Positions 9,023 through 21,190 of a DNA stretch of 64,000 nt are shown in pieces. The stretch comes from Strigamia acuminata (Eukaryota > Arthropoda > Chilopoda > Geophilomorpha > Linotaeniidae). Position numbers and translations under genes: made by a program. The stretch is from positions 9,231,060 to 9,295,059 of the forward strand of contig OX442314.1 in NCBI GenBank assembly GCA_949358305.1, given 5' to 3'. Each line of letters opens with the position of its first letter. Positions within the stretch are counted from its first letter, which is position 1. The notes beneath the pieces are model-generated. The model was not told the origin of the DNA and ran no database searches. It worked only from the letters and a program-made list of their open reading frames with translations.

Positions 9023-12000
9023 GTCATCAAATTCATTCGTTTGGGTCTGCGCATGCGCGCCGCGCTTTTAATACGATTTTGCGTCATGCGATACTCGGTG
9101 CAAGTGTCACTGCTGTGAAGACAGGCGTAGTGAGAAGTGGGGTCGCGTGGCGCCCACCTGGGCTCACCTATTCCCAACCTAGACCCCAACGGTTGACGGG
9201 CAGGTGCTTTCGCTTATGGGCGAATGGAGAGGAGTAACTTGTCAGGGTGAGTGATGTCTGATGGTAGCAAACAACTTCCTCTTTTAATAAAAAATAAATG
9301 GGAATTTTCTCTAGCCCGAAGTACATCCCGCGAAATAAAAGTCAAACTATCGAATGGTATTGTTCAGTGTGGCACCGTCAGGTGGCGTACAAGCGTATTT
9401 GAATATAGATGTAACAAAAAATAGAATAAATCTCACTTCCTGTTTAACATGCAAATGTAACACGTGCCGTAAGTTGTCTCCCACTGCAATTAACGCAATC
9501 GACGTGTAATCTCGATGAGTTTTTAAGGCGTTACTGCGTGACCCAAAATTGTTTTATTCGATTAGTTATTTTAATGTTAATGAAATTAATCTGAAAAGTA
9601 GCCAGCCCTGAACTAGTCGTCAGGAGGTGTAAAATGAATTTTAGAGATTTGAAATCGGTCGACCGGTTTCGGAGGAGATAGAGTCCGTAGAAAGACGGAC
9701 AAACGGACTACGCACGATTAATATAACGATGACGATATATACCGGTATATTCTTCTTCTGGGTTAGATAAGCAACAGAAATCGCTTTTGTTTCACTTTTA
9801 TTTCACTTTTGCCAATCGGAACGTGCAAAAGCGATCATTATTGACCAATTTTCGTGTTAATTGCGTGGCGTCCTCTGCCGGTTAACGGCGGAAATGATTC
9901 TTTGCTCCCTCTGGTGCCAACTCAATTAACCTCACTGTGCGTGGGCACACCCCAGGAACCCCCTCATCCTCCCAAACCACCCCGATACACCCCTCAACGC
10001 CATTTCTATTTTTGCCAGGTGTTTTTGTTTATTGTACTCCCGGAAATTTATAGTTGCGGTCGTTACGGCGCTTCGCACGGCGGCCATTTTGGATTTTTGT
10101 GTCTCGGTTGCCCGCGAGATGGAGATTTTTGAATTTCTAGAAAAATCTAATTTGTTTTGGAATAATTAAATGAGAATTTTATTTTTATCTTTTTTTTTTT
10201 TTCAAAATGGAGTTGACGGATAAAGAATTTGTGTCTGGCGCAGTCGGGACCTCCCGTGGAGTTTAGGAAAACTATCCATTTATAAAATGGCGGGCAGGAG
10301 GGGGGAATTTGAATAGCTCCGGTTTATACAATGCAAAGTTTTGATTCTACATGCAGATTAGTTCTTGGGTTTCTTTTGTAAGGAAAAGATTGGACATCAC
10401 TTGAATCGATTACGGTCTGGAATATGTGCGGCTCACCTGTAATCACTTGATTCGAGGGGAGGGAAATGGGTTTGTGGGGAGGGCATCCACTACGGGGAAC
10501 TGCCCACGCGTCACACGCACTCAAAACATCAACTGCGCATGCGCTGGTTTATTTACGTGTGTGATGATAATTAACAACACGATTTTAACGTTTTTGATTA
10601 ATTTTTTTATTGATTAAACCGTGAAATAAATGTTTTTTTAAATAAATAAACGAGTGTTTTGGTTTTTTGTCGGTAGGAGGGGGCAAAAATGGCGGCGCGC
10701 ACGGAATGGTTATTATAAGTTTGGATTTGGTTGTGAGTGCCCGGCGGATTTTCAAGCCTGATTCAATTGTCGTTTGGGCTTTGATTAGCGCCCACTCGAC
10801 TCGCATGTCGATGTGCGGGGATTGTGTGAGTGTCAGTCGGAACCCTTTTAACCCGTAATACAATTTGCTGATAGTTAGCATAGCGATGTCGTCGAGTGTT
10901 GTCAAGGTGATTGCGTTACGAACACCGATACACCGATTCGATTCCCCTTCCAGCAAAATGCACTCATCGCATTACAAGTTTCACGTTCTTCAATTTTTAA
11001 TTCGAAAAAGCTTAAAATCATTCGCGAACATTTTAGAGACAAATCGCCGCCATTTTACACGCACCGGTTGTTGCGCCCGTTTGACTCGGCGTCAGATTAA
11101 TGACCAAATTGTGTTATAAATCGACGAAATGTGACGTCATTTGAAGAAATAACAACCAAATGGCCTCCATTTAGCTCAGCGCGATTTCATATGAAAACCG
11201 GTCGTTGAATGGCTTATGGGTCTTGAATCATGGCGCGGATTAATAGCCGGGGCTCTTAATCGAAGCTGAACCACGCTTTTTATATGAAAATATTTTTTTT
11301 TATAACAATTTCTAGTTTTCGACAGAACTGTCGGGCGTTTAATGCCACAACAACATATATATAATATATATATAAATAAAAAAAAATGTTGAATAATGAA
11401 TTTGATCTCGTGTTTCCCCTTCAAACTCAAATTGATGTATTTTTTTTCCCGTGTTTTTGTCAGTTGCAAAATTGAAGGGGATTTTTTTTTTGTTTTCTTT
11501 TCTGATGGAAATTCATGCTTATATTGAAAAATGAATTAGTAATCGCATAGAAAATGGCTGCGTCTGTCTCATTTCGCTGATAACATCTTGGTTTCTTTTA
11601 TCTGACACGAATTAACATCCATATTGACCTCCGTAAATAAAATATGGTCGAAACAAGCAGTCACGTAACAGATATGACTGTCAAACTCGTCACGAACAAT
11701 TTCACCCACATGTATGAGCCGAGCGCCCCCTTGCGGGTCCGGGGTCCTTCGTATTTGCATGTTGTTAAATAAAAATGAGAATGTGGAGGGAAAAAATGGG
11801 ATTGTTGGTAATTTTTATGTTTGAATCGCAGCGATGGATCTGATTGCAATTTAGGGTCATTTGTATCGTATTGTTTCCACTCCAGCTGCGAGGTCGAAGC
11901 GGGACCTCGGATCAAGGGTCGGTTTGGTTTCATTATTTATTGCATGTGTGAATGTTGAGTTTGTTTGTTTTTTCGAGTGGAATAGGCGTTTTTGGATGGG

Positions 12001-12260
12001 TTTTGGATTGGTTAAAGATGGGTCTAAAATGCCTATGGTTTCAAAAATTTGATTTTAAAGGTAAAAGTTATTTTTTTTTTTTAAATTTGGGTTTTGGTTG
12101 ATAGAAATTGTAAAAAATGATGAAATAAATGAGGAAAATGCATTTAAAAAAATTTAGATTGGTCTAAAATGTCTGTAGTTTTATGAATGGGCTGATTTTT
12201 AGGGCAAAAGTGATTTTTTTTTAATTAGATTTTTGGAAAAAAAACACTAAAGTGATTAAA
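9023..12260. other. Non-coding stretch, no supportable gene
   Basis: G+C-rich patches near 9020-9230, 9860-10110 and 10430-10530 have short open frames but no convincing splice context or family. A CTCF-like motif lies at 11721-11738. ATG-initiated frames of 60-120 codons occur at chance frequency. Confidence 0.45.
11721..11738 (-). promoter_or_regulatory. CTCF-like motif
   Basis: The minus strand reads ACCCGCAAGGGGGCGCTC, close to the animal CTCF core CCGCNAGGGGGCGC. Single-motif evidence only. Confidence 0.35.
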
Positions 12261-12269
12261 TGAAGCGGA

Positions 12270-12452
12270 AAAATGCATTAAAAAATTATAAATGAGTCTA
12301 AAATGCATTAAAAAATTATAAACGGGTCTAAAATGCATTAAAAATTCTAAATGGGTCTAATTTGCATTAAAAAATTATAAATGGGTCTAAAATGCATTAA
12401 AAATTCTTGTTGGGTCTAATATGCATTAAAAAATTATAAATGGGTCTAAAAT
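12270..12452. repeat. 30-bp minisatellite
   Basis: About six copies of a 30-bp unit: AAAATGCATT, then AAAAAATTAT, then AAATGGGTCT, with 29-bp variants. Degenerate relatives of the GGTCTAAAATG word extend from about 12020 to 12950. Confidence 0.9.
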
Positions 12453-13470
12453 GTCTATAATATCATACAAGTAAATGTGTGTGATTTTTATACTATTTAA
12501 GTTTTTATTTTAAAAAATCCCAGAAATGATGAAAGAAAATTTAAAACATGCATTTTTTATAATACATTCAAAAGAGGTCTAAAATGCCTATATACGGTAG
12601 TTTTAGAAATTTGCTAAAAATTATTTTTTTGATTTGAGTTTTGATTAGAAAAATCACAAAAATGATAAAATTAATAAGAAAAATGCATTTTTAAAAGGAA
12701 ATAACTTTAAAACAGGTCTAAAAATGTCTAAAATTTCATAAATTTACTATTCCAAGCTAAAAGTAATTTTTTAATTGAATTTCTGATTTAAAAAAATCAC
12801 AAAAATGATAAATAATTAATAAAAAATAATAAAAATAAATGTTAATCACAAAAATAATAAAATAAATTTCAATCACAAAAATAACAAAAATAAATGTCAA
12901 AAACCCACTTTTACCAAACAAAATTTAAAAAACCAGTCTAAAAATCTCCATAATTTCATATATTTATATTTATTAAAAAAAAAAAAAAAATTTGTTATAA
13001 CGAGGTTGTGACCTCTTAATTGCTTCTGGTTGCAAAAAAAAGAAGAAAAAGTAGCTGCATGACGTCAAGTAAAGTGAGGGATGCCATGGAGGGGCTGGGG
13101 GGGTCGCCAGGAGTCGCCAGGCAGACCGGCCCCGGATGGCCGGGCACCTCATCGCCTCAGGGTGCCCGGGAACTCGGGAAGGTGAGAGGGGTGTCGGGAT
13201 GAGGGGAGACGCAGAGTGTGTAGTCAAACTGCAACTTGCGATTTTTTTTTTGTTCAATTTTATTTTACTACATGAGCCACGTGTGCTCGAACGTGCTGCC
13301 AGTGTCGGACAAGTGGATTTATAAAAGAATGATATTTAGAAGAAAAAAAACTGAAGGGGAAAAAAAATCCATAAAATAAAATGTTAATCCAAGTGCTGAA
13401 GCGCATGCGTGATTTAAGTTGACCTTTTATCAATTTTAGACAGGGTTTTTAATTTTTCTTTTTGGTCAGT
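12453..13470. other. AT-rich spacer with a short G+C-rich island
   Basis: A-rich low complexity to about 12990, then a G+C-rich patch (13060-13210) with no convincing exon. The word TTATAACGAGG at 12996 recalls the inverted-repeat elements elsewhere in the window. Confidence 0.45.
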
Positions 13471-14100
13471 TTTGTTCGACGGGATTTTGTTTGAGTTGGG
13501 CGGGAGATGGTCGCTTGGTTGCGGCGGAGTTGATCGCGCATCACCGTCGAAATGTCTGAGTGATTAAAACGTCGGATAAATGTTGAAAAAGTTTAGATTT
13601 TAGACTTGGGGATGAAATTTTAGTCCATTTAGGCCCTGTTTTTAATATTTTTGAAAATTTCAATTTTTGAAAGGTGATTTTTGCACGAAATTGTGTTCGA
13701 CGAGATTTGTGTTCCCATGCGGGCTGTGGTCGCCTCGCCGCGGCACAACAGATCGCGCATCACCGTCGAAAAATTCACGCTCTTAAAAAGCGCAAAAAAA
13801 CTCGATATTTTAGACTTGCGAATGAACTTTTAGTCTCTTTAGACCTATTTTGAATCCCATCTCTTTATTACACCTCAAATAAATTTTTATTTCTTTATTT
13901 TTGCACGAAATTACTTCCGACGGGAATATTCGTATCCCCACGCGGGCGAAGCTCGCTTTTCCTCCGCCCAAAAACCGCGCATCACCCGTCGAAAAATCAA
14001 AAACTAAAAAACTCCAAATTAAATAAAAAAAAATTGACATTTTAGACTAACAAACAACTTTTTAGTCCCTTTAGGCCTATTTTGAATCCCATCTCTTAAT
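13460..14100. repeat. Tandem triplication of a ~220-bp unit with a conserved hairpin
   Basis: Three diverged copies start TTCGACGG/TTCCGACGGG at 13475, 13696 and 13915 (spacing 221 and 219 bp). Each carries the complementary arm CACCGTCGAA or CACCCGTCGAA 75-79 bp later (ending 13551, 13770, 13993). Each is followed by an AT-rich tail with TTTTAGAC and TTTAGTCYNTTTAG words. The arms and the GCGCATCAC word are better kept than the loop. Confidence 0.75.
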
Positions 14101-14770
14101 TCCCCCCCCACTCTTTACACAAGATAAGAGGAATTCTCACGAGGGGGTGTTTTGTGTGCACTGTGCATGTGCAGGGCTTTTTGTCTCTCTCTGATTGGTC
14201 TGATGGATAAGGATCGCAATTTTCGACGATCCAAATTGGATGTTGCGCCAATAAAGAAAGAAAAATCCCACACTTTATGTCGCACCTTATGTTTGTCCGA
14301 CCGAAAATGGCGTCGGCTTTCGATTTTATCGGCCGAAACAAGAGCGCACAACAAACGGGATTAGGGAGCATTGTGGGTAATCTGGTGATTTAATGACGCA
14401 ATGCGCAGGTAATTGAGAAAGTTGAGTGTGGCGAGAATTTTTCGAATTGTTGGAGTTGTTTGCATTTGGAGACGGAAAACTGACCCGGATGATCAATTGA
14501 GGCTTTAATCAAGAGTTTGTTGGATACGTGCGTCGCATGTTGAGGGATTCGGGCCAGGGTTGGGCTTGGCTGCATGTCATATTCAATTGTTATGCTTTTT
14601 TTTTCGGGTTGAGTGATGAATAGCGGAAGTGAGCAAAGTTTTGTTTGGTTCGTGGATACGCACAAAGAGAGGGAGTTGGGATTGTGTGCGGGGAGCCCGA
14701 GATGGCGTTTGGTTGTGGATTATCTTGATTTTGGAGGGGAAAGGGTTGAATGGGAGGGGGGGAGGAAGTG

Positions 14771-14809
<39 letters not shown>

Positions 14810-15015
14810 GTGGGGTTTGCAGAATCGGGGAAATGCAAATTGGGGTAATCGGTGAGGGATCATTGTGTCATCGGGATTGGGTGTAAAGTGAAGGGTATGA
14901 AAGGGTTGTGAAAGATGGGGGGGGATGTGAGGGGGTGTGAATTTTTTTTTTTTTGGTGGATTTGAAAATTGGGTTTTTTTTGGGGTGGAAATTGGAAGGT
15001 TTGGATTTAGGTTTT
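14101..15015. other. Non-coding spacer with a long poly-T run
   Basis: Contains an uninterrupted run of about 36 T at 14773-14808 and other T- and G-rich tracts. Overlapping open frames on both strands near 14100-14370 show no family resemblance. Confidence 0.5.
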
Positions 15016-15019
15016 GGGA

Positions 15020-15466
15020 AAATTGTTTTATTTTGGAATTTTGTGTTTGAAAAATTGTGCTTTTTGGAGTTTTGAGTTGGAAAATTTTGATTTTTTTAGT
15101 TTTGAGTAGAAAATTTGTGATTTTTTTGGAGTTTTGTGTGGGAAAATTGGAATTTTTGGAAATTTCAGTTGGATAATTGAGATTTTTCGGTGATAAATGG
15201 AGTTTTGAGTCGGAAAATTGGGAGTTTTGGGTCGAAAATTTAGTTTTGAGTCCGAAAATTGGGATTTATGGTAGGAAAATTGAAATTTCTGGCAGGAAAA
15301 TTGGAATTTTTGGCTAGAAAATGGAGTTTTGAGTCGAAAAATGGAGTTTTGAGTCGAAAAATGGAGTTTTGAGTCGAAAAATGGAGTTTTGAGTCGAAAA
15401 ATGGAGTTTTGAGTCGAAAAATGGCGTTTTGAGTCGAAAAATGGAGTTTTGAGCCGAAAAATCGAA
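15020..15466. repeat. 20-bp minisatellite
   Basis: The unit AAAATGGAGTTTTGAGTCGA is nearly perfect from about 15316 to 15466 and degenerates leftward to about 15020. It produces a spurious minus-strand frame of 183 codons rich in Phe, Ser and Gln. Confidence 0.93.
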
Positions 15467-15469
15467 ACT

Positions 15470-16600
15470 TCAGCACTTTCATCATCGAAAAAATTAAACT
15501 TCTCCTCCATTCGTCTAATCCCAAACTCAAATTCAACCTCCACATTCCCAAAATCACACTCCCAAACCCCAAACAACATTTCCCACCACTAAACCCCCCC
15601 CCCCCCAACCCCTCCCAGCAAACAAACTGTCCCATCTCCAGTCTCCACTCCATCTTTTCTCATTCTCCTCTTCATCCTATTGATCCTCCCGTTCCGCCTT
15701 GGCTCATTAGCGATAACGAGGCAAACCCTCGCGCGCAACTTCCCAACCTCATTACACCGACTTAATGACAAATTAATTAATTAACTCAAAAAACCCCGAA
15801 AGCAACACGTGGATCCTCCGCACCTGTTGCACAAACGCGCGCCCCGATTCCCCAAAAAACCCGCAACACCGCCACCAGATGGCGCGCGCAACCCCCTCAC
15901 CTGCGCGTCCCCGCCGTGACGTCATCGCCGACGAGGAAAAATGGCGAAGGAAAGGAAGAGAAGGGTGAACAATAAAAATGGAGCCGTGGTTTGGAGCGCG
16001 GTTCATCGATCGAGGTAATTAGGCCTAAATGAAGATTGAGGGGGAGGCCGAGGAAGTGATTGGGTTCCATTAAAAATTAACCACATCCAACGGTGACAGG
16101 AAGGAAATTGATCAAAAATAATACACAACGCATTACGCATGCGCAACACGACATAAGAGAAAGTGAAATTAATTAAGGTCCATTAGTGGACGCGAAACGC
16201 ATGCAGCGATGTGTGACGTTTTCTTTGGTTGAAGTTTGGTGCGCATGCGCGGGGGGAGGGTGGGTGGGTTTTTTTTTGTTATGCGTGGTTTGGTTCTGGT
16301 TCAATTGCGTGTTAAATGACCACCTGTGCTCGGGTTTAATTAATGCAACGTGATGTCGTTATTAATTCATGGTGATGTTGATTTTATTCAAGATGGTGGA
16401 GCGTGGCAGATGATGGAAGCGTCGGTGGAGAAATGAGATGTTTCGTGTTTGGGTTTGTTCGGTGGGAGTTGGAGGTGGTTTGGAGGCGAGGACACGGTAG
16501 AGGGCATTAAAACGTTGGGTTGGGTTGAGTTTTGCGTGGATTTTGGGGTGTTTAATGTTGGTTTTGTGTGGATTTTGTGTTTTGGCGTTGATTTTGGTTG
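15470..16600. other. Spacer with a G+C-rich patch, no gene assigned
   Basis: A C-rich low-complexity patch lies at 15540-15620 and a CpG-rich patch at 15730-16010, the latter with a CTCF-like motif at 15872-15885. A frame beginning ATGGCG near 15944 is too short to call. Confidence 0.4.
15872..15885 (+). promoter_or_regulatory. CTCF-like motif
   Basis: CCACCAGATGGCGC fits the animal CTCF core CCASYAGRKGGC at every position and is followed by further GC. Motif evidence only. Confidence 0.4.
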
Positions 16601-16945
16601 GATTTAGTGGTTTTAACATTGTTTTTGGAGTAATGTGTTGGTTTTAACGGGTTTTTTGCAGTTTTTATTGGTTTTAACGTTGTTTGTACAGTAATTATTG
16701 GTTTTAACGTTGTTTGTACAGTAATTATTGGTTTTAACGTTGTTTTTACAGTAATTATTGGTTTTAACGTTGTTTTTACAGTAATTATTGGTTTTAACGC
16801 TGTTTATACAGAATTTATTGGTTTTAACGTTGGTTTTGTGTACATTTGTGGTGTTTAACGTTGGTTTTGCGTGGATTTAGTGTTTTGACGTTGATTTTGC
16901 GTGGATTTAGTTGTTTTAACGTTGTTTTTGCAGTAATGTATTGGT
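16600..16945. repeat. 30-bp minisatellite (GGTTTTAACGTTG family)
   Basis: Clean copies at about 16650-16830 of a 30-bp unit: ATTATTGGTT, TTAACGTTGT, TTGTACAGTA. Longer diverged copies lie on both sides. Confidence 0.9.
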
Positions 16946-16999
16946 TTTTAACGTTATTCTACAAAAATTTATTGTTTACAGCGTAGTTTTACACACGTA

Positions 17000-17240
17000 T
17001 TTATTGGTTTTGACGTTATTTTGCAAATTTTTATTAGTTTTAACGTTATTTTGCAAATTTTTATTAGTTTTAACGTTATTTTGCAAATTTTTATTAGTTT
17101 TAACGTTATTTTGCAAATTTTTATTAGTTTTAACGTTATTTTGCAAATTTTTATTAATTTTAACGTTATTTTGCAAATTTTTATTAGTTTTAACGTTATT
17201 TTAATTTTTTTTTATTAGTTTTAACGTTATTTTGCAAATA
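17000..17240. repeat. 30-bp minisatellite (AGTTTTAACGTTATTTTGCA family)
   Basis: About seven nearly perfect copies of the 30-bp unit TATTAGTTTT, AACGTTATTT, TGCAAATTTT. It shares the GTTTTAACGTT core with the array just to its left, so the two probably have a common origin. Confidence 0.93.
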
Positions 17241-18290
17241 TTAATTAATTTTTTAGCGATGTTTTCACACGTATTTATAACTTTTAACGTTATTTTGCAA
17301 ATACTTGTTTTCACACGTATTCACAAATATTAACGTGTTTTTTATTTCCTAAAAAATTCATCAATTTCGTATTCCGCTGTACGTGAAATTTTATTTATTT
17401 CCGTCCAATCTCCGGTATTGAATTTTTAATTCCCAGCGTATTTAACGTTTCCCCATCTCCAGCAATCACCAAACACAAAAAAATCGTTACCAAAATATGA
17501 CCACGCAATTATTTACCTTTCCCTTTTCGCAAACTGTCAGTGCAAAAATTATTCCACTGATTTCAACGCGAGATAACGATACGATGCCAGAGTATAATAG
17601 CAAACTAGAAAAACTATCAACAAATTTTGACTCACGGTACATTATAACAACCGCACGGACACGTCAATCACGTTGCATTCATTTCCAGCTCGAGTCAAAT
17701 TCGGATCGTGAACAAACATGGCGTGAGTTACAAAATAGAGTTCCCATCCGAGCGAATATGTCATAAATAACGTCGCAATCGCAAACAAACGTGAATTATT
17801 TATTCGCTTCACTGCATGGCGCGCGGGGCAGCAGCAAAGCCGCACTTCGGGCGGAGTTTTTTGCGCTTTGTAAATTGAGACGTCAAATGCGTTTTGTTTG
17901 TCGCGAGACGAATCGGACCAAGGCGTCGAGTGTGAATGATGGCGAGTGACGCAGCAATTAAAAATTGGAGCGTTTTTTTTGTGTGGGACTTCCGGTTTGG
18001 AGCGGAAGTGACGAAAATTAGATGAATTTTGTTCGGGGTTAATTATGCTTTATTGAAGAGAATGTGTTTGGACGAGGGAGGTTTGCGATGCATTACTGTG
18101 ACGGCGTTGTAGTTGGAAGTTTTGGGTTGTGATGCGGGAAGTAAATGTGCGGATTGGAATTGAGTTTTGTGGGGGAAAGGTGAAAAATTGAAGTGTTTTG
18201 AGTGGAGATGGAGTTTTGGGTATGAAATAGTTAATTTTTTTGGGAAATTTTCTTGTTTTAAGTGAAGAGTTCACAAATGAATGCAATTTT
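17241..18290. other. Non-coding spacer
   Basis: No supportable gene. A moderately G+C-rich patch lies near 17810-17960. Confidence 0.45.
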
Positions 18291-18840
18291 TCGTTTAAGA
18301 ATTCGGTTTTGCACACAAAAATTTGGTTTTACGGACAAAAATTTGGTTTTACACCCGAAAATTTGGTTTTACACCAAAAAATTCTGTTTTCACACCCAAT
18401 AATTCAATTTGACACTCAGAAATTTAATTTTACATTTAATCAATTTTTCCACAAAAAAATCATTATTTTCACATAAAAAACAATTTTTCCACAGAAAAAT
18501 CAATTTTTCCACAGAAAAATCAATTTTTCCACAGAAAAATCAATTTTTCCACAAAAAAATCAATTTTTCCACAAAAAAATCAATTTTTCCACAAAAAAAT
18601 CAATTTTTCCACAAAAAAATCAATTTTTCCACAAAAAAATCAATTTTTCCACAAAAAAATCAATTTTTCCACAAAAAAATCAATTTTTCCACAAAAAAAT
18701 CAATTTTTCCACAAAAAAATCAATTTTTCCACAAAAAAATCAATTTTTCCACAAAAAAATCAATTTTTCCACAAAAAAATCAATTTTTCCACAAAACAAT
18801 CAATTTTTCCACAAAACAATCAATTCTTTCACAAATAAAT
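18291..18840. repeat. 20-bp minisatellite, block A
   Basis: The left third has AAATTTGGTTTTACACCAAA-type 20-mers. From 18479 to about 18800 the unit CAATTTTTCCACAAAAAAAT repeats almost without change. Because 20 is not a multiple of three, all three frames are used in turn and a spurious 153-codon frame results. Confidence 0.95.
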
Positions 18841-18865
18841 CAATTTTGTTGTGTTCTGTATATGT

Positions 18866-19683
18866 GTTGAACTGCTGGAGCAGCGATTGAAAGAAGATAA
18901 TTGTCGGTCTGTGGATATGAAGTGGCAAGCCATGACGTGCAAACCAATCCTTTAAAACCCGGACGGTTGCCGCGGCTGTAGTGGTTTTCATGATTGCCAC
19001 CTCGCACCATTTAGACTTTGCATCAACTGCCAATAAAAAATTATAGTTCATAAATGGACCCGCAAAATCTAGGTGAACCCTTCCCCATACGGTGTCTGGA
19101 AGATTCCTTTGGGGAGAGGGCAGATTGCGAGCGCAGATGTCGCAACCCTTTATTGTTATTTCGATTTGGGAGTCGAACTGGGGCCACCAAACCACAAGAG
19201 CGGGCCAATAATTTAGTCCGCACTATGCCTGCATGACCGGCATGAAGTTCAATTAGTACACTGCTGTTCCGTAACTTGTGCGGAATAATTATTCTTTCTC
19301 CGAAAAATAAAATTCCATCATTAGTTGATAAGGAATGGCGAATTTTGTAAAAAGGTTGCAAGTTGCATTTTGACTTATTTAGCCTTAGACCCTTTTCTTT
19401 GAATACATTCAAAACCATATAGAAGTTGATGAGGTGTTCCTCATCAGTGGTCCCTGTAGTGCATGTGGCATCAATAAAAGGTCTGGTCATGAGAGCGGGA
19501 GCCACTAATTTGCTTCACAGCTTTTTGTAAAATAGCTGGGACAGATGAGATGCGGGATGCCATAAAAAAGTTGGTTCACTTCATCCCATGTGTGTGTTTA
19601 TGACACACAATTGTTTACTCGTTATAAGCATCCTCGTCGTTGAACTGCTGGAGCAGCAATTGAAAGAATGTGATTGTCGGTCT
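18866..19683. repeat. 45-bp direct repeat bounding a gypsy fragment
   Basis: GTTGAACTGCTGGAGCAGC and the following 26 bases occur at 18866-18910 and 19639-19683 with a few differences. The pair brackets the pol fragment and may be the remains of terminal repeats or a duplicated element end. Confidence 0.6.
18870..19505 (-). pseudogene. Truncated, frameshifted Ty3/gypsy pol fragment
   Basis: Reading leftward on the minus strand, the end of a reverse-transcriptase palm/thumb (TTDEEHLINFYMVLNVFKEK, then GLRLNKSKCNLQ) runs directly into a pre-integrase/integrase region (LHAGHAGIVRTKLLARS). The RNase H between them is missing. A frameshift near 19180 puts the rest (GCDICARNLPSPQRNLP, then LDFAGPF) in another frame, and the frame ends before the second catalytic Asp region is complete. 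It is a deleted, non-functional relic lying between two arrays of the same 20-mer. Confidence 0.85.
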
Positions 19684-19904
19684 TTGTCTTAACTACATTT
19701 GAATTATTCTTGAGAAAGAGCAAGGGAAGTATACAACATGAGCACCCTTATATTTTGTAACCAATATTGGTTACAAAATTGTTAAAGGTCACGCATTGAA
19801 AGAGGGAGGGTAATAAAAGAGAGAGTGCACAAGGCCAATAAATGTACATAACATTTCACTGCTAAACACTGCAGTTATATATCCAATTAAATTTTCCATA
19901 AAAC
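19684..19904. other. Possible LTR remnant with a 28-bp perfect palindrome
   Basis: Between the second 45-bp repeat and the next minisatellite. At 19752-19779 two 14-base arms (ATTTTGTAACCAAT and its exact complement) meet with no spacer. A TAATAAAAGAG stretch and an AATAAA near 19838 would suit an LTR polyadenylation region, but its ends are not clear. Confidence 0.45.
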
Positions 19905-21190
19905 AATGAATTTTACATCCAATCAATTTTTCCACAAAAACATCAATTTTTCAACAAAAACATCAATTTTTTCACAAAAACATCAATTTTTCCACAAAAA
20001 CATCAATTTTTCCACAAAAACATCAATTTTTCCACAAAAACATCAATTTTTCCACAAAAACATCAATTTTTCCACAAAAACATCAATTTTCCCACAAAAA
20101 CATCAATTTTCCCACAAAAACATCAATTTTCCCACAAAAACATCAATTTTCCCACAAAAACATCAATTTTTCCACAAAAAAATCAATTTTTCCACAAAAA
20201 AATCAATTTTTCCACAAAAAAATCAATTTTTCCACAAAAAAATCAATTTTTCCACAAAAACATCAATTTTTCCACAAAAACATCAATTTTTCCACAAAAA
20301 CATCAATTTTTCCACAAAACAATCAATTTTTCCACACATAAATCAATTTTACATCCAATCAATTTTTCCACAAAAAAATCAATTTTTCCACAAAAAAATC
20401 AATTTTTCCACAAAAACATCAATTTTTCCACAAAAACATCAATTTTTCCACAAAAACATCAATTTTTCCACAAAACAATCAATTTTTCCACAAAAACATC
20501 AATTTTTCCACAAAAAAATCAATTTTTCCACAAAAAAATCAATTTTTCCACAAAAAAATCAATTTTTCCACAAAAAAATCAATTTTTCCACAAAAACATC
20601 AATTTTTCCACAAAAACATCAATTTTTCCACAAAAACATCAATTTTTCCACAAAACAATCAATTTTTCCACACATAAATCAATTTTACATCCAATCAATT
20701 TTTCCACAAAAAAATCAATTTTTCCACAAAAAAATCAATTTTTCCACAAAAACATCAATTTTTCCACAAAAACATCAATTTTTCCACAAAAACATCAATT
20801 TTTCCACAAAACAATCAATTTTTCCACACATAAATCAATTTTACATCCAATCAATTTTTCCACAAAAACATCAATTTTTCAACAAAAACATCAATTTTTC
20901 CACAAAAACATCAATTTTTCCACAAAAACATCAATTTTTCCACAAAAACATCAATTTTTCCACAAAAACATCAATTTTTCCACAAAACAATCAATTTTTC
21001 CACACATAAATCAATTTTACATCCAATCAATTTTTCCACAAAAAGATCAATTTTCCCACAAAAACATCAATTTTCCCACAAAAACATCAATTTTCCCACA
21101 AAAACATCAATTTTTCCACAAAAACATCAATTTTTCCACAAAAAAATCAATTTTTCCACAAAAAAATCAATTTTCCACAAAAATCCGATT
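19905..21190. repeat. 20-bp minisatellite, block B, with a 16-bp anchor unit
   Basis: Over 60 copies of a 20-bp unit, ATCAATTTTTCCACAAAAAC, the same 20-mer as block A with an A/C variant. A shortened 16-bp unit, AATCAATTTTACATCC, recurs as an anchor. Its ACATCC word is at 19915, 20351, 20687, 20843 and 21019: spacings 436, 336, 156 and 176, each equal to 16 plus a multiple of 20. A 367-codon frame through the array is not a protein. Confidence 0.96.

Noticed and set aside
15028-15653. Two overlapping minus-strand frames rich in FDSKLHFSTQNS
   Set aside because: Translation of the 20-bp minisatellite.
19906-21009. A 367-codon open frame of Phe/His/Lys/Asn/Ser repeats
   Set aside because: It is a 20-bp tandem array read through; the 20-residue period is just three DNA units. 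No start context, splice sites or protein family.
18291-21190. CRISPR-like array of short repeats
   Set aside because: Units are contiguous with no unique spacers, and the context is a eukaryotic nuclear genome.
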